A stretch of DNA of 64,000 nt from Candidatus Tabaqchalia intestinavium. Its GTDB lineage: Bacteria; Bacillota; Clostridia; Oscillospirales; CAJFTT01. The notes under the pieces are model-generated. The model made no database searches. It saw nothing but the letters and a program-made list of their open reading frames with translations, and had not been told where the DNA came from. This document shows, piece by piece, positions 26,493 through 35,337 of this stretch (its first letter is position 1; each line of letters begins with the position of its first letter). Made by a program: the position numbers and the translations under genes. The stretch is from positions 1 through 64,000 of the forward strand of contig CAJFTT010000021.1 of NCBI GenBank assembly GCA_904420005.1. The letters are read 5' to 3'.

Positions 26493-27341
26493 TTATTTCT
26501 TATTCTTCTTGACAATAACCACGATCACAACAACCACAACGGCCGCCACGATCACGCCGATCACGATGGGCAAAACGATGTTGCCCCCGTCGCTGTCCGC
26601 CGCCTGGGAAGAGGTTGCTGCCGTCGCGCGGCTGGAAGTCGTCGTCGTTCTCGACGAGGTCGCGCTGGTGGAAGAGGTCTCTTCCTCGCTCGCCGCCTCG
26701 GAGGAGGTCTCCGGCTCGGAAGCCGTCGAGCTCACCGGACCCTCGAAATCCGGGTTGGCTTCGCCCGTCGTGTCATACACCGCAAACTCACGGATCGTCT
26801 GATTGGCCTTCAGATCGATGCAGGGCTTGAGGAGCAGGACGCGAACATACTGCGCCGTCACCGGCTCAGAGAAGGTGATGGTATCGACCGTGTTGTCAGC
26901 CACCTTCTGCCATTCCGCTGTGAACTCGGCGAACTGATAATTCGCGTTCTCCGCGTCGGTCCACGTTTCTCCGTCGTCGGAAACCTGAATCTTGTAACCA
27001 GATTCGTCGCCGGCCGGGCGGTCCACGCTGAAGGTAATCTCAATCTGGTCAAACGTCACTTCCATACCGAAATCGACGCCAAGATAGACTTCATTCTGGA
27101 AAGTTTTATCGCTATCGTTGAGCGTAACCGTATCCTGCGCCGCGGTCCACATGGTGGACGTGCTGCCATCGAGCGCATTCGACGCCGCTCTCGAGGAACC
27201 GTCGTCCCCCTGCGGCAGGTCGCCGGAGCTGATCCCGGTCATGCCGAGCGCAAGGTTCGTGTCCGCATCCGCAGCAAACGCAGTCGTCCCCATCGCCAGG
27301 ACAAGCGACAGAGAGCACAACATTGCCAGTGCTTTTTTCAT
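26493..27341 (-). CDS. Secreted, membrane-anchored discoidin-like (F5/8 type C) protein
   Basis: 282 residues. Signal peptide (MKKALAMLCSLSLVLAMG, cleavage after TAFA), then a beta-sandwich resembling F5/8 type C carbohydrate-binding domains (about 28-190: NLALGMTGIS, SNALDGSTSTMWTA, YVRVLLL, REFAVYD). Next come an Ser/Thr/Glu-rich stalk (about 195-250), one membrane helix and a KKNKK tail that stops transfer. It should display a glycan-binding domain on the cell surface. GGGAGG precedes the ATG. The M-box RNA lies about 80 nt downstream with no terminator seen between. Confidence 0.88.
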   Translation of the reverse strand: MKKALAMLCSLSLVLAMGTTAFAADADTNLALGMTGISSGDLPQGDDGSSRAASNALDGSTSTMWTAAQDTVTLNDSDKTFQNEVYLGVDFGMEVTFDQIEITFSVDRPAGDESGYKIQVSDDGETWTDAENANYQFAEFTAEWQKVADNTVDTITFSEPVTAQYVRVLLLKPCIDLKANQTIREFAVYDTTGEANPDFEGPVSSTASEPETSSEAASEEETSSTSATSSRTTTTSSRATAATSSQAADSDGGNIVLPIVIGVIVAAVVVVVIVVIVKKNKK

Positions 27342-27380
27342 TTTAACTTCCTCCCACTTGTTTTATACAAATTTGACTAC

Positions 27381-27409
27381 AGTATAGCAGCAGCACCTGC
27401 GTTTGTCAA
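27381..27409 (-). promoter_or_regulatory. Promoter of the discoidin-like protein gene
   Basis: Minus strand TTGACA (27404-27409), 17 nt, TATACT (27381-27386). Confidence 0.88.
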
Positions 27410-28270
27410 TCGTTTTCTCCAAAATTCGCGATAGGCATCTGCTTCTTCGCAAAATGCATTTCATAAATAATTTCCATTCTCTTATTCTTCTCTTGTTCAA
27501 AGCTGAAAAAATTTACCATTCATATGGAAAAAGCCTTCAACCGCAGTGCCTGGGCAAAAACGCCCGATCGCAAAGCACAGCCGCATGCCCTCGAGCATGG
27601 CGCTTTTCTGCACAATTTCTTCCTTTTCACCGCACAGGTTCAATCTGTACGTCGCCCGCGCCCGCGCCAGAAGCTCGCAAAGCAAAAGGTCCCGGTTCCT
27701 TTTTGTCCCCCCCAAATGAAAGCGTTTTCCGACCGTTTTGAATAAAAAGGTCGCGCGATGGCTATCCGCTTTCGGGCAGTAGAACAGAGGCGCAAGCGCA
27801 ACGAATTTGAGTTTATCAGGGCATTAAAAATAAACATTAGACACATCGGGAGTTTTTACATCTGAATTTATCGCTAAAATTTCTACCTTCGGTGAACAAG
27901 GGGCAATGCGCCCAGCGGCGGCTGGAACGGACGCGGACGCGCATTCGGCAGGCGTCCCGTTTTATTAAAACCGGAATGGCGCACTCTGGCGCGCCCGCCG
28001 TCCTGCTGCGGTCTTGTTCGCGCCCCTTCCACCGCTGGGGCCATAGGGTTTTTCGGGTGGAAAACGGGCATAGATCCCGCCGACGCGGCGGCCGGGCGCT
28101 CGCCCGCGAGCGAGGAAAACACGCAGCCATGCTCGCGCATTTTCCGTTTCAAGCGGTGCACTCGCCCACGGGCGAGGAAAACACAGCCGACTGTCTGTTT
28201 GGCATCACAAAAACCGCGTTCTCTTTTGTCCGCCAAGGGTACAGAACCACATGATAATCGCGTGGTTTTC
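27410..28270. other. Intergenic, 860 nt, no gene recognised
   Basis: Mixed composition with several short open frames, none with a ribosome site or recognisable domain. It holds a repeat pair at 28099-28184 (listed separately). It may contain decayed coding sequence, but I could not identify any. Confidence 0.5.
28099..28184. repeat. Repeat pair, 62-nt spacing (cluster c)
   Basis: CTCGCCC, two or three variable bases, then GCGAGGAAAACAC occurs at 28099 and again at 28161. Each copy is a short palindrome (CTCGC/GCGAG or CGCCC/GGGCG) plus a GAAAACAC tail. A weaker GGAAAAC copy lies 55 nt upstream. Confidence 0.6.
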
Positions 28271-28282
28271 GATATACAAAGA

Positions 28283-28310
28283 GAGGAGCAATGAAAGTTC
28301 ATCGCTCCTC
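28283..28310 (-). terminator. Terminator hairpin at the end of RNA A
   Basis: 13-bp stem (GAGGAGC...GCTCCTC with one mismatch) and 2-nt loop; TCTTTG follows on the minus strand and TTTTACTCTT on the plus strand, so it may work both ways. Confidence 0.75.
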
Positions 28311-28357
28311 TTTTACTCTTATTCACTTGTCTGGAGGGGATTTCCGCCCTCCGCATG

Positions 28358-28417
28358 TTACTTCTTTGGACCGTCCTCCGACGCTTTGAGTTCCAAACGT
28401 CTCATCAAACGTCCCAT
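28358..28417 (-). CDS. Putative 19-residue peptide inside RNA A
   Basis: ATG at 28417 preceded by AGGAGG with an ideal 8-nt spacer, reading MGRLMRRLELKASEDGPKK and then TAA. The peptide is basic with an acidic patch and no membrane segment. Such a strong ribosome site in a structured RNA suggests real translation, either as a functional small protein or as a ribosome-dependent switch. No homologue is known to me. Confidence 0.45.
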   Translation of the reverse strand: MGRLMRRLELKASEDGPKK

Positions 28418-28694
28418 GAGCAGAGCCTCCTATATTTCCTCAATATAGAAATCCCTCTTAAAATCAGGCGGGGAATCCACCCTTCGAGGAAAGCATCCCG
28501 CTCACACCGCGCCGACTGGTTATTTCCCTGAAAATCAAACCAACCGTTTCAAACTTGGATCCTTTGGTCAGGCCACCGGTGTGAGCCCGCAAACGCTCTC
28601 CATTTCAGAACAGTACACTGGACTCACCCCTTTCTGAAATTCAATCCTCTGGAAGGCTGCCACTCTGCAGCACCCTTTCCTTGATTGCATCTAC

Positions 28695-28723
28695 AGTTTA
28701 GCATGCTTTTTCGTGTTTGTCAA
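28695..28723 (-). promoter_or_regulatory. Promoter of RNA A
   Basis: Minus strand TTGACA (28718-28723), 17 nt with a TGC extension, TAAACT (28695-28700). Confidence 0.85.
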
Positions 28724-28820
28724 TAGTTTTCACTATAATTTATGCAAAAAATTTGAAAAATGTTCCAATCGCTGCCAAGCTGCAAACGAAATTCCTCCCT
28801 CCGCCCTGGCAGGCGATCTA

Positions 28821-30656
28821 TCACGCCGCCTGGGAAGCCGCCGCGCCCGACGCCTGCTGCACATAATTCTCGACCTGCTGCCGCAGGATGGCGAAGCTCG
28901 TCGGGCCCGTGCGCAAAACCGCCTCATGGAATGCCGTGAGGTCAAACGCATCGCCCAGCGCGAGCTCCGTCTCGGTCCGCAGATCCTGAAGATAAAGCCC
29001 GTTGAGGAAATAGGTCAGATAATTCCCCGGCGTTTCCAGATTCAGCGCATATTGCGCGTCAATCGTTTCATCATCCAGGGACGGATTCAAATTCTCCCGC
29101 AGGAACCGCGCGAATTCGTCGCGCGTCCAGCCGTCATAATGCAGCCCGATATCGGCCAGGCAGAGGCAGCACCCCGTGATCGCGGTATTAAGCGCCATAA
29201 GCTGCGCGGGCGCCTGATCCTCCACATCCGCATAGCGCCAGCTGTTGAATTCCACATATTCCGCCCAGCCCTCCGTATAGCCCTGCACGTCCAGCAGATA
29301 CCGCACCGTGGGCAGCTCCAGCGAGCTGAAGTAGGCGTTTTGATACATATGCCCCGGATACCCCTCATGCGCGATCGTGGGGAACAGGCTCTGCGAATAT
29401 TCGCCGTTGATATAGATCACTTCCGGCTCGCTTGGCTGTTTGTCGATCTTGGCGCTGAGATACGCGGCCGGGGAAAAATTATCCTTCATCGAGTCCGGCA
29501 CCTGCTGCACCTTATACGTCAGTTCCCCGACCTGCGGGAAATCCTCCTGCATCCTCTCGCGCAGGTAGTCGAGCGTCTCTTCCACCGACTGGAAGCTGGA
29601 ATAGCGCACATCCTCGCTGGTCTCGATCTCCATCAGTTGCGGATTTTCCAGCATCAGCTCCACCATCTGCCGCATATATTCCTCCATCTTGCCTTCGAGA
29701 TAGGCGCGGATCTCCTCCACGCTGTCATCGATGCCCGTCTGCTGCCGCAGCAGCGCCTCGTAATATTCCTGGCCGCCCGGCAGCGCCGCGAGGCCGCCTT
29801 CCTCCGTTTTGACCTCGATCTTCCCCAGCGCCTCTGCCAGCGCGCGGTAGGCCGGGACGAGCGAATGGAGCACCAGCTCTTCGTTGCGCTCCTTCATGGA
29901 CGTTTTTTCTTCCTGTGTGAGGAATTCCGCCGCGTCGAGCTTGTCGTTCATCGAGTCGATGAGGAACTGATTGTCGCGGGAGGAAAAATTCTCGCACTGC
30001 TCGATGACCGCGTCCATGATCCGCTCGCACATGCCCACGCCCTGCGCCTGCCGCCGCTCTTCGTTGGCTGCGTAGGACAAAAATGTTTCCTCCGCGGTGC
30101 TGAGGATATGGAAATAGGACTCCACATCGGTCTTGTTCTTGATCGTGAATTCATTGAGCAGAAGCGGCAGCTGCGCCTGGAACCCCAGGAAGCTGCCCAG
30201 CGGGTTGTTGGCCAGATCATAATACGGCAGGATCGCCTGATCCCGCAGCAGCGAGTCCTTCAGAATGTCTTAGGTCAGCTGCTGCGCCTCGGTCAGCGCC
30301 TCGCGGTCGAATTCCTCCAGCTCGTCGAGCAGCGCCTGTGTGAACTGCGCTGCCTCCTCGGCATCCGTTTCGGAAATCGTGGGCAGCGTGAGCACCGTGC
30401 GTTCGATCCCGAACTGCGTCTCGTCATAAAACAGGAAATTGACATCGAGCGAATCCGCCGGGATCAGCCGCGCAGGCAGCGCCAGCAGAAATTCGTCAAA
30501 CGCCTGGCTCCCCTTTTTCTCCGCCTGGCCGGCAGAGGAGACGTTCTCCCCGCTCTGCGTCCCCTGCGGCTGCCCCGTGCAGCCCGCCGACAGCGCCAGG
30601 ACGGCCGCCAGCAGCAGCGCCAAAAGCCGTTGCTTCCATTTCTTTCCCCTATGCAT
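28821..30656 (-). pseudogene. DUF885 family lipoprotein interrupted by an in-frame TAA
   Basis: Read through, the frame gives 611 codons, the usual DUF885 length. ATG at 30656 has GGAGG 7 nt upstream. A lipoprotein signal (LLALLLAAVLALSAGC) is followed by the DUF885 domain with its metallopeptidase-like motif HEGYPGH near residue 429. Codon 129 (30270-30272) is TAA between QQLT and DILKDSLL; many relatives have tyrosine here, so one TAC/TAT to TAA change would explain it. Both sides remain in frame and free of other stops, so the damage is recent, a read error, or suppressed. The family is thought to comprise surface peptidases. Confidence 0.85.
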
Positions 30657-30808
30657 TCCCATACCTCCCTTATATCGTGGCGAGGCGCTCTGTCCTCGCC
30701 CGGTTCGCGAAATTCCCGCCCTCCGCCGGAGGGGGCGCACGCCGGCAGCTCGTCGCTGCAGGCGCCGCCTCCGTTTCATTGCATTATCTTATTGCATTCC
30801 GGTCCGGT

Positions 30809-32011
30809 TTATGCGCCGCGCGCAGGCCACGGAATCCGAAGAATTTCCCCGGAACCCGCCACCGTCGGCGCAACCAGATTGACCATACCGATGTAGAAAG
30901 ATTCTCCGTCCGTCTCAAAGCTGAGCGGATTTTTCTGGGCAGAGAAGCGCAGCACCTGCGTAAAATTCTCCCCGTCCGTCGTCTTCTGCACCACCACCTG
31001 CTTTCCGCCCTGCGGATCCTCGCAGCAGGTCAGCGCATACAGCGCATCGTCGTAGACCAGCAGATCCCACACGACAAAGTCCTCCAGCAGGCCGGCGTCC
31101 TCTATGTAGTTCGCGCCGTTAAAGCGCTTGAGCGTGCCGTTGGTGAACCAGTTGATCCCCCGCCACTCGACGGTGCTGCAAAACGGCGCGATACGATATC
31201 CCACCGCAGTTCCGGACAGCAGGCTGCTGTCCGCTTCCCCCACAACATCGAAGGCTTGCGCCGCCTGATTGTACCGCACGATACAATGCTGCGACTGCTG
31301 CTCGCCATCCAATAAAACCAAGCCGAAAAGCCCTCCGTTCTGGGCAAACAGGTAATAGCACCGCACCAGGGTATGGTTCGTTGTATCGATGACGTCCCCC
31401 TGCGCGCACAGCGGGACGTTCGTGAAGGTCGCGCCGCCATCCGAGGAGATGAGAATCGGGGACGAGCCCGGCGTCGCGCCGACAGCGGCAAAGAGCCGGC
31501 CGTCATATTCCAGCAGGTCGAAGCAGTGACGCGCCTCCGGCAAGACCCGGTGCTTGACCCACTGGCCGTCCTCCAGCTGATAATAATTCGCGGCTTCCCA
31601 GCCTTCCCGCGCGTCGGTGCCGGGAATGGTCAGCTGTCCGTCCACCGTCAGGAACCGCACGACAGCTTCTTCTTCGACGGTATAGCCGTCCAGCGTCCAT
31701 TCGCCGGTCTGCGTGTCGTACCAGCTCAGAGGGACCGGCCCTGTGTTTTCATCGTAATCCCCCGCGCCGACATAGAGCTTGCCGTCCGCAAGCTTCATAT
31801 CCCAGGGCACCAGGCTCACGTCTTCTTTGGAACGCAGCAGATACTGCTCTCTATAAGGGGTGCCGAGGCTCTCCACCTCGCCGGTGAGGTCGTTGTAGGG
31901 CGTGAGAAAGCGCGACACACCCCAGGCCAGCCCCAGAACCAGGCACAGCCCTATTGCGGAACCGATCAGGAAACGCTTCGTTTTCCAGTGCATGGATTTT
32001 CGAGCACGCAT
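30809..32011 (-). CDS. Membrane-anchored beta-propeller-like protein
   Basis: 400 residues. An N-terminal membrane helix (FLIGSAIGLCLVLGLAWGV, about 14-32) anchors a large outside domain. That domain has repeating beta-rich units and at least one Asp-box (ISSDGGATFTNV) plus a second weaker one (KTTDGENFTQVL), as in sialidase/BNR propellers. No catalytic residues were recognised; a binding role is more likely than an enzyme. GGGAG with a normal spacer precedes the ATG. The next gene on this strand is the broken DUF885 lipoprotein. Confidence 0.72.
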   Translation of the reverse strand: MRARKSMHWKTKRFLIGSAIGLCLVLGLAWGVSRFLTPYNDLTGEVESLGTPYREQYLLRSKEDVSLVPWDMKLADGKLYVGAGDYDENTGPVPLSWYDTQTGEWTLDGYTVEEEAVVRFLTVDGQLTIPGTDAREGWEAANYYQLEDGQWVKHRVLPEARHCFDLLEYDGRLFAAVGATPGSSPILISSDGGATFTNVPLCAQGDVIDTTNHTLVRCYYLFAQNGGLFGLVLLDGEQQSQHCIVRYNQAAQAFDVVGEADSSLLSGTAVGYRIAPFCSTVEWRGINWFTNGTLKRFNGANYIEDAGLLEDFVVWDLLVYDDALYALTCCEDPQGGKQVVVQKTTDGENFTQVLRFSAQKNPLSFETDGESFYIGMVNLVAPTVAGSGEILRIPWPARGA

Positions 32012-32077
32012 ATCGTCTGACTCCCTTCTGCTGTTTCGCGCGTATCGTCTCTTTTGGAGTTATCGTCCAAGCCACTG

Positions 32078-32191
32078 TTAGAGCTTCTTCCTTGCCATGG
32101 CGACAATCCAGCTGCACGCCGCCAATAGACGGCGAAGGTTCAGCCTCACGCTCAGAATCACGCTGAAGATCCCCAGCGGTGCCAGAAGATC
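32078..32191 (-). pseudogene. Remnant of a duplicated copy of the 229-residue membrane protein
   Basis: Directly after the stop of the upstream membrane protein, translation in another frame gives about 37 codons (DLLAPLGIFSVILSVRLNL..., then a stop at 32078) that match the C-terminal part of that protein (DLLHPLGIFSVILGVALNL). DNA identity is high over the first 50 nt and decays after. This is what is left of a second tandem copy after a deletion removed its front two thirds. Confidence 0.8.
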
Positions 32192-32192
32192 G

Positions 32193-32882
32193 TCAGGAAA
32201 AGGAATACTTTCTCTGCTCGCGCTGATCCTGCTCAAACAGCCACCTGTCATACAGCCGCCGGTGCGTCATCGTCAGTATCCAACTGTACACCACCCAATA
32301 CACCGCGAGATTGAGCGCCACGCCCAAAATCACGCTGAAAATCCCCAGCGGGTGCAGCAGATCGAAAAACGCATGCTGCGGCTTGAAAAAGGTGAGGCCG
32401 AAATCCAACAATGAAGTGCCTGACGCTCTATTGAAAATTATATTCTGCGGCGCCGTATCCAAAAACCAGGAAACGGCGCAGGTGAAGGCCGGGAACGCCA
32501 GCAGCACCGCGTAAAGCCACAGCTGGGAATGCAGGACTTCCGACAGGTTTGCGCGGAAATCCTTCTTGAAATCGAACGGATTGTGCGCCTGCAAATTCTC
32601 CGCCTGCGAATTCAGATATTGAATTCGATACGGATACCGGGCGCGATACCACAGAAAAATCACGAGAAAAAAGAAGAAAATCAGGGCAAATGCCTGGAAC
32701 CAGAAATATGGGCCGGACAGCACCAAACGCTTATTATCGCTCGTCACGTTCGCGCCGCTCGCCTGCAAAATCAGAAGGATCGGCAATCCCACCAAATCGG
32801 TCAGGAAAAACGCCGCAAAGCTGGTAATGAGCCAGAAAAGCAGAAAGCGAATCACGGTTTTCAATCGCTGCAGCCATTGCAT
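32193..32882 (-). CDS. Integral membrane protein of unknown function
   Basis: 229 residues from the ATG at 32882, which has GGGAG 8 nt upstream. About four membrane helices (near 8-40, 62-85, 120-145, 175-205) and a charged tail. A cytoplasmic loop is rich in aromatic and basic residues (YRARYPYRIQYLN). I recognise no family. The C-terminal quarter is duplicated immediately downstream, so the gene once had a tandem copy. Confidence 0.75.
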   Translation of the reverse strand: MQWLQRLKTVIRFLLFWLITSFAAFFLTDLVGLPILLILQASGANVTSDNKRLVLSGPYFWFQAFALIFFFFLVIFLWYRARYPYRIQYLNSQAENLQAHNPFDFKKDFRANLSEVLHSQLWLYAVLLAFPAFTCAVSWFLDTAPQNIIFNRASGTSLLDFGLTFFKPQHAFFDLLHPLGIFSVILGVALNLAVYWVVYSWILTMTHRRLYDRWLFEQDQREQRKYSFS

Positions 32883-32899
32883 AAACAACACTCCCTTTT

Positions 32900-33722
32900 C
32901 TATCCATCTGTCCGTCTCTGTTTTCGTCCATTTTCACACCCAAGAATACATCGCTTCTCCCCGGTCGGGCCGGGCGGCCCGCGTTCCGCGCATTTCTTGC
33001 TGCCCCCAGCGCCCGGAGCCGCCTGCACAGCCTGCGCCGCGGCAATGCGCGAAAAGCGCTGTACCCAGCGGCCGCAGCATATAGAGGGGCGCAACCGCAA
33101 CGCAAATTTTTCCCATATTTATATATATTTTGGAATTATATTACCACTAAATGTTCTATTTTGTCAAGTTTTTCTTTCATTTTTATTTATTTTTCTTGCG
33201 TTTTTGAAGAAAAGTTGGAAGTATTCGCGTGATATCTTTTTCATCGCGCCGCAAATCCTGGCAATTTTTCGCAGTGCGCTGTCCAACTTTGCAAAAAAAG
33301 CTCGGCGCCGCCAACGCCCCGCAGGCGGCAAGCATTGCTTGCTCCGGGCATAGTCGCGCGCAAACGCGCAACGCGCTCCCGCGTCGGCGGCGGGCGTTCC
33401 TCCCTGCGGAAAACGCCGGCTCCCCTTCCCTGTGGGAACAGGTCGCGACCGTGCGTGCAAAAGCGAATTTTCCCCGCAGAAAGCATCGCAGCAATCGCGA
33501 GCGCAGTCCGATTGCCGACAGCGCGGCGCGCGCCGGGGCGGCCAGACCGGCGGCGCCCGGTCGCCCCTGCCAGAACGAACCGGCGGAAACGTCGGCAACG
33601 CCGATCATGCATCGCGCCCCGTTCGAGGAATCGCCCGGATTTGTACGGTAAATTTCATAAAAATCCTGCTGTGGCAGCCGCGCAATCTGAGCATTTTCAC
33701 AAAAATTTATTATTTTTCCCTC
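32900..33722. other. Intergenic, 820 nt, no gene recognised
   Basis: A GC-rich first part, an AT-rich stretch around 33110-33200, and a second GC-rich part to 33640. Open frames on both strands lack domains and ribosome sites. No convincing terminator was seen. Confidence 0.5.
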
Positions 33723-33751
33723 TTGACTTTTCCCCGATCGGCTTGCATAAT
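33723..33751 (+). promoter_or_regulatory. Promoter of the DUF2961 gene
   Basis: TTGACT (33723-33728), 17 nt, CATAAT (33746-33751). This leaves a 195-nt leader with a 9-bp inverted repeat TTTATGATC/GATCATAAA (33850-33858 and 33905-33913) and an AACGC/GCGTT hairpin inside it. Confidence 0.75.
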
Positions 33752-33951
33752 AGTATCGTATCGCTGATAACAATAAATTCACCATATTGGAACAGTTTAT
33801 TCAAAATATGTTGTATACATAAATTTGTTTGGTACAAAATTCCAGTGTGTTTATGATCTTCGCAGCGCCCCCAACTTCTGCAATCGCAACGCCACAAGCG
33901 TTCCGATCATAAAGCAAATAAAAAAACAACCGTCATAAGGAGGAAACAAAC

Positions 33952-35019
33952 ATGCTTGGAGATCTCACCCCTTTGAGCAAAATCCGTCAGAACGTGCAGA
34001 CGCGTTCCATCAGCGCGGAGAACTTCACCGGTGCCAAGGGCGGCGGTGCGCAGGCCACGGAGGGCATGGGCGCGGACGCCGCGCGCGAGCTGGGAAAGGG
34101 CTGGAAAATTTCCCCCTGCATCGTGGTCGGCCCCGGCCAGACCGTGACGCTCGCGGAAATCGACGGACCTGGCATCATCAAACACATCTGGATGACCGAG
34201 AGCTGCGCGCGCAACCGCGCGATGATCCTGCGCATGTATTGGGACGACCAGGAGGAGCCTTCTGTGGAGACGCCGCTGGGCGACTTTTTCGCCAGCGCCG
34301 ACCTGCAGGAATTCTCGCAGCTGACGTCGCTGGCCGTGTGCATCAACCCCCTGCGCGCGCTCAACTGCTATTGGGAAATGCCGTTTTATAAAAAGGCGCG
34401 CATCACCATCGAGAACATCGACCATGAAGGCACGTTCCTGTTCTACCAGATCGATTACCAGCTGCAGGATCTGGAGCCGGGTTATGGGTATTTCCATGCG
34501 CAGTTCCGCCGCTCCAACCCCCTGCCCTATAAGCAGGATCACGTCATTCTAGACGGCGTGCGCGGCAAGGGCCAATATGTGGGCACCTACATGTTCTGGG
34601 GCGTCAACAACAACGGCTGGTGGGGCGAAGGCGAAGTCAAATTCTTCATCGACGGCGACAAGGAATACCCCACCATCTGCGGCACCGGGACGGAGGACTA
34701 TTTCTGCGGCTCGTATGACTTCGAGGTGGCGGGCAAATACGTCACCTACTGCACGCCTTACGCCGGACTCGCGAAGGTCACGAAAACCGACGGGACTTAC
34801 AAGTGCCAGCAGCGCTTTTCGATGTACCGCTGGCATATCTGCGACCCGATCTATTTCGACTCCGACCTGCGCGTGACGACGCAGGCGCTGGGCTGGCGGT
34901 CGAATCACCGCTATCTGCCGCTGCAGGATGACATCTCTTCCGTGGCCTACTGGTACCAGGATACGCCCGCGCCGAGCGGCTCCGTGCTGGGCACGAAGGA
35001 CGATCTGGAGATCATCTGA
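33952..35019 (+). CDS. DUF2961 / GH172-type glycoside hydrolase
   Basis: 355 residues. Family marks include the N-terminal RSISAENFTGAKGGG, then PGIIKHIWMT, TPLGDFFA and GTGTEDYFCGSYDF. DUF2961 forms glycoside hydrolase family GH172, which includes difructose-anhydride and arabinofuranosidase enzymes acting on fructo- or arabino-furanosides. No signal peptide, so it acts in the cytoplasm. GGAGG with an 8-nt spacer precedes the ATG. It has its own promoter and terminator and no transporter beside it. Confidence 0.9.
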   Translation: MLGDLTPLSKIRQNVQTRSISAENFTGAKGGGAQATEGMGADAARELGKGWKISPCIVVGPGQTVTLAEIDGPGIIKHIWMTESCARNRAMILRMYWDDQEEPSVETPLGDFFASADLQEFSQLTSLAVCINPLRALNCYWEMPFYKKARITIENIDHEGTFLFYQIDYQLQDLEPGYGYFHAQFRRSNPLPYKQDHVILDGVRGKGQYVGTYMFWGVNNNGWWGEGEVKFFIDGDKEYPTICGTGTEDYFCGSYDFEVAGKYVTYCTPYAGLAKVTKTDGTYKCQQRFSMYRWHICDPIYFDSDLRVTTQALGWRSNHRYLPLQDDISSVAYWYQDTPAPSGSVLGTKDDLEII

Positions 35020-35083
35020 CCGGCCGGCAGCGCCGCTGCACACGAAGGCAGCAGCGTGAGAGAACCTCCTTCGCATAAAGCTC

Positions 35084-35132
35084 CGCCCCCGCATCCGGCA
35101 GCAATACGCTGCTGGGTGCGGGGGCGTTTTTC
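35084..35132 (+). terminator. Terminator of the DUF2961 gene
   Basis: CGCCCCCGCA pairs with TGCGGGGGCG around an inner GCAGC/GCTGC stem, followed by TTTTTC. Confidence 0.92.
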
Positions 35133-35337
35133 GGCCGGGCCGGCGCCGCCGAGGCCGGCAACGCCGCGCACCGCAGCAAGGCTGGGCTGCAGCGCCGCGG
35201 GGATGCGGTTCTCCCTGCCGGCGCGGAGTCTTCGGCCGGTGGGCAGGACCGCAGCGCCCCAGGAACACGGCCGGCAGGATGTCCCCGGCAGGGAGAGGCC
35301 GCAGCGGAGCGCGCCGCGGCATATGGCGTTTGCGCCA

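Larger units (their letters stand above)
28276..28690 (-). ncRNA. Unclassified structured RNA with its own promoter (RNA A)
   Basis: Transcribed from the promoter at 28695-28723 and ending at a hairpin (28283-28310). Strong helices: 28651-28680 (GCTGC/GCAGC), 28602-28610 with 28632-28640 (9 bp), and a long-range GCTCACACCG/CGGTGTGAGC pair (28577-28586 with 28500-28509, 10 bp) enclosing further hairpins. The 3-prime part carries a 19-codon frame with a perfect ribosome site. I do not recognise the class; large Clostridia RNA classes such as raiA should be compared. No ordinary gene follows before 27.4 kb, so it is not a leader. Confidence 0.65.

Noticed and set aside
26261..26802. Plus-strand open frames across the M-box and the discoidin gene
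   Set aside because: They are antisense to a conserved riboswitch and a gene with signal peptide, ribosome site and promoter.
28276..28690. RNA A as tmRNA, RNase P RNA, 6S or SRP RNA
   Set aside because: It lacks the tmRNA tag and acceptor ends, the RNase P core motifs, the SRP GGAAG/GCAGC loop and the 6S closing-stem layout.
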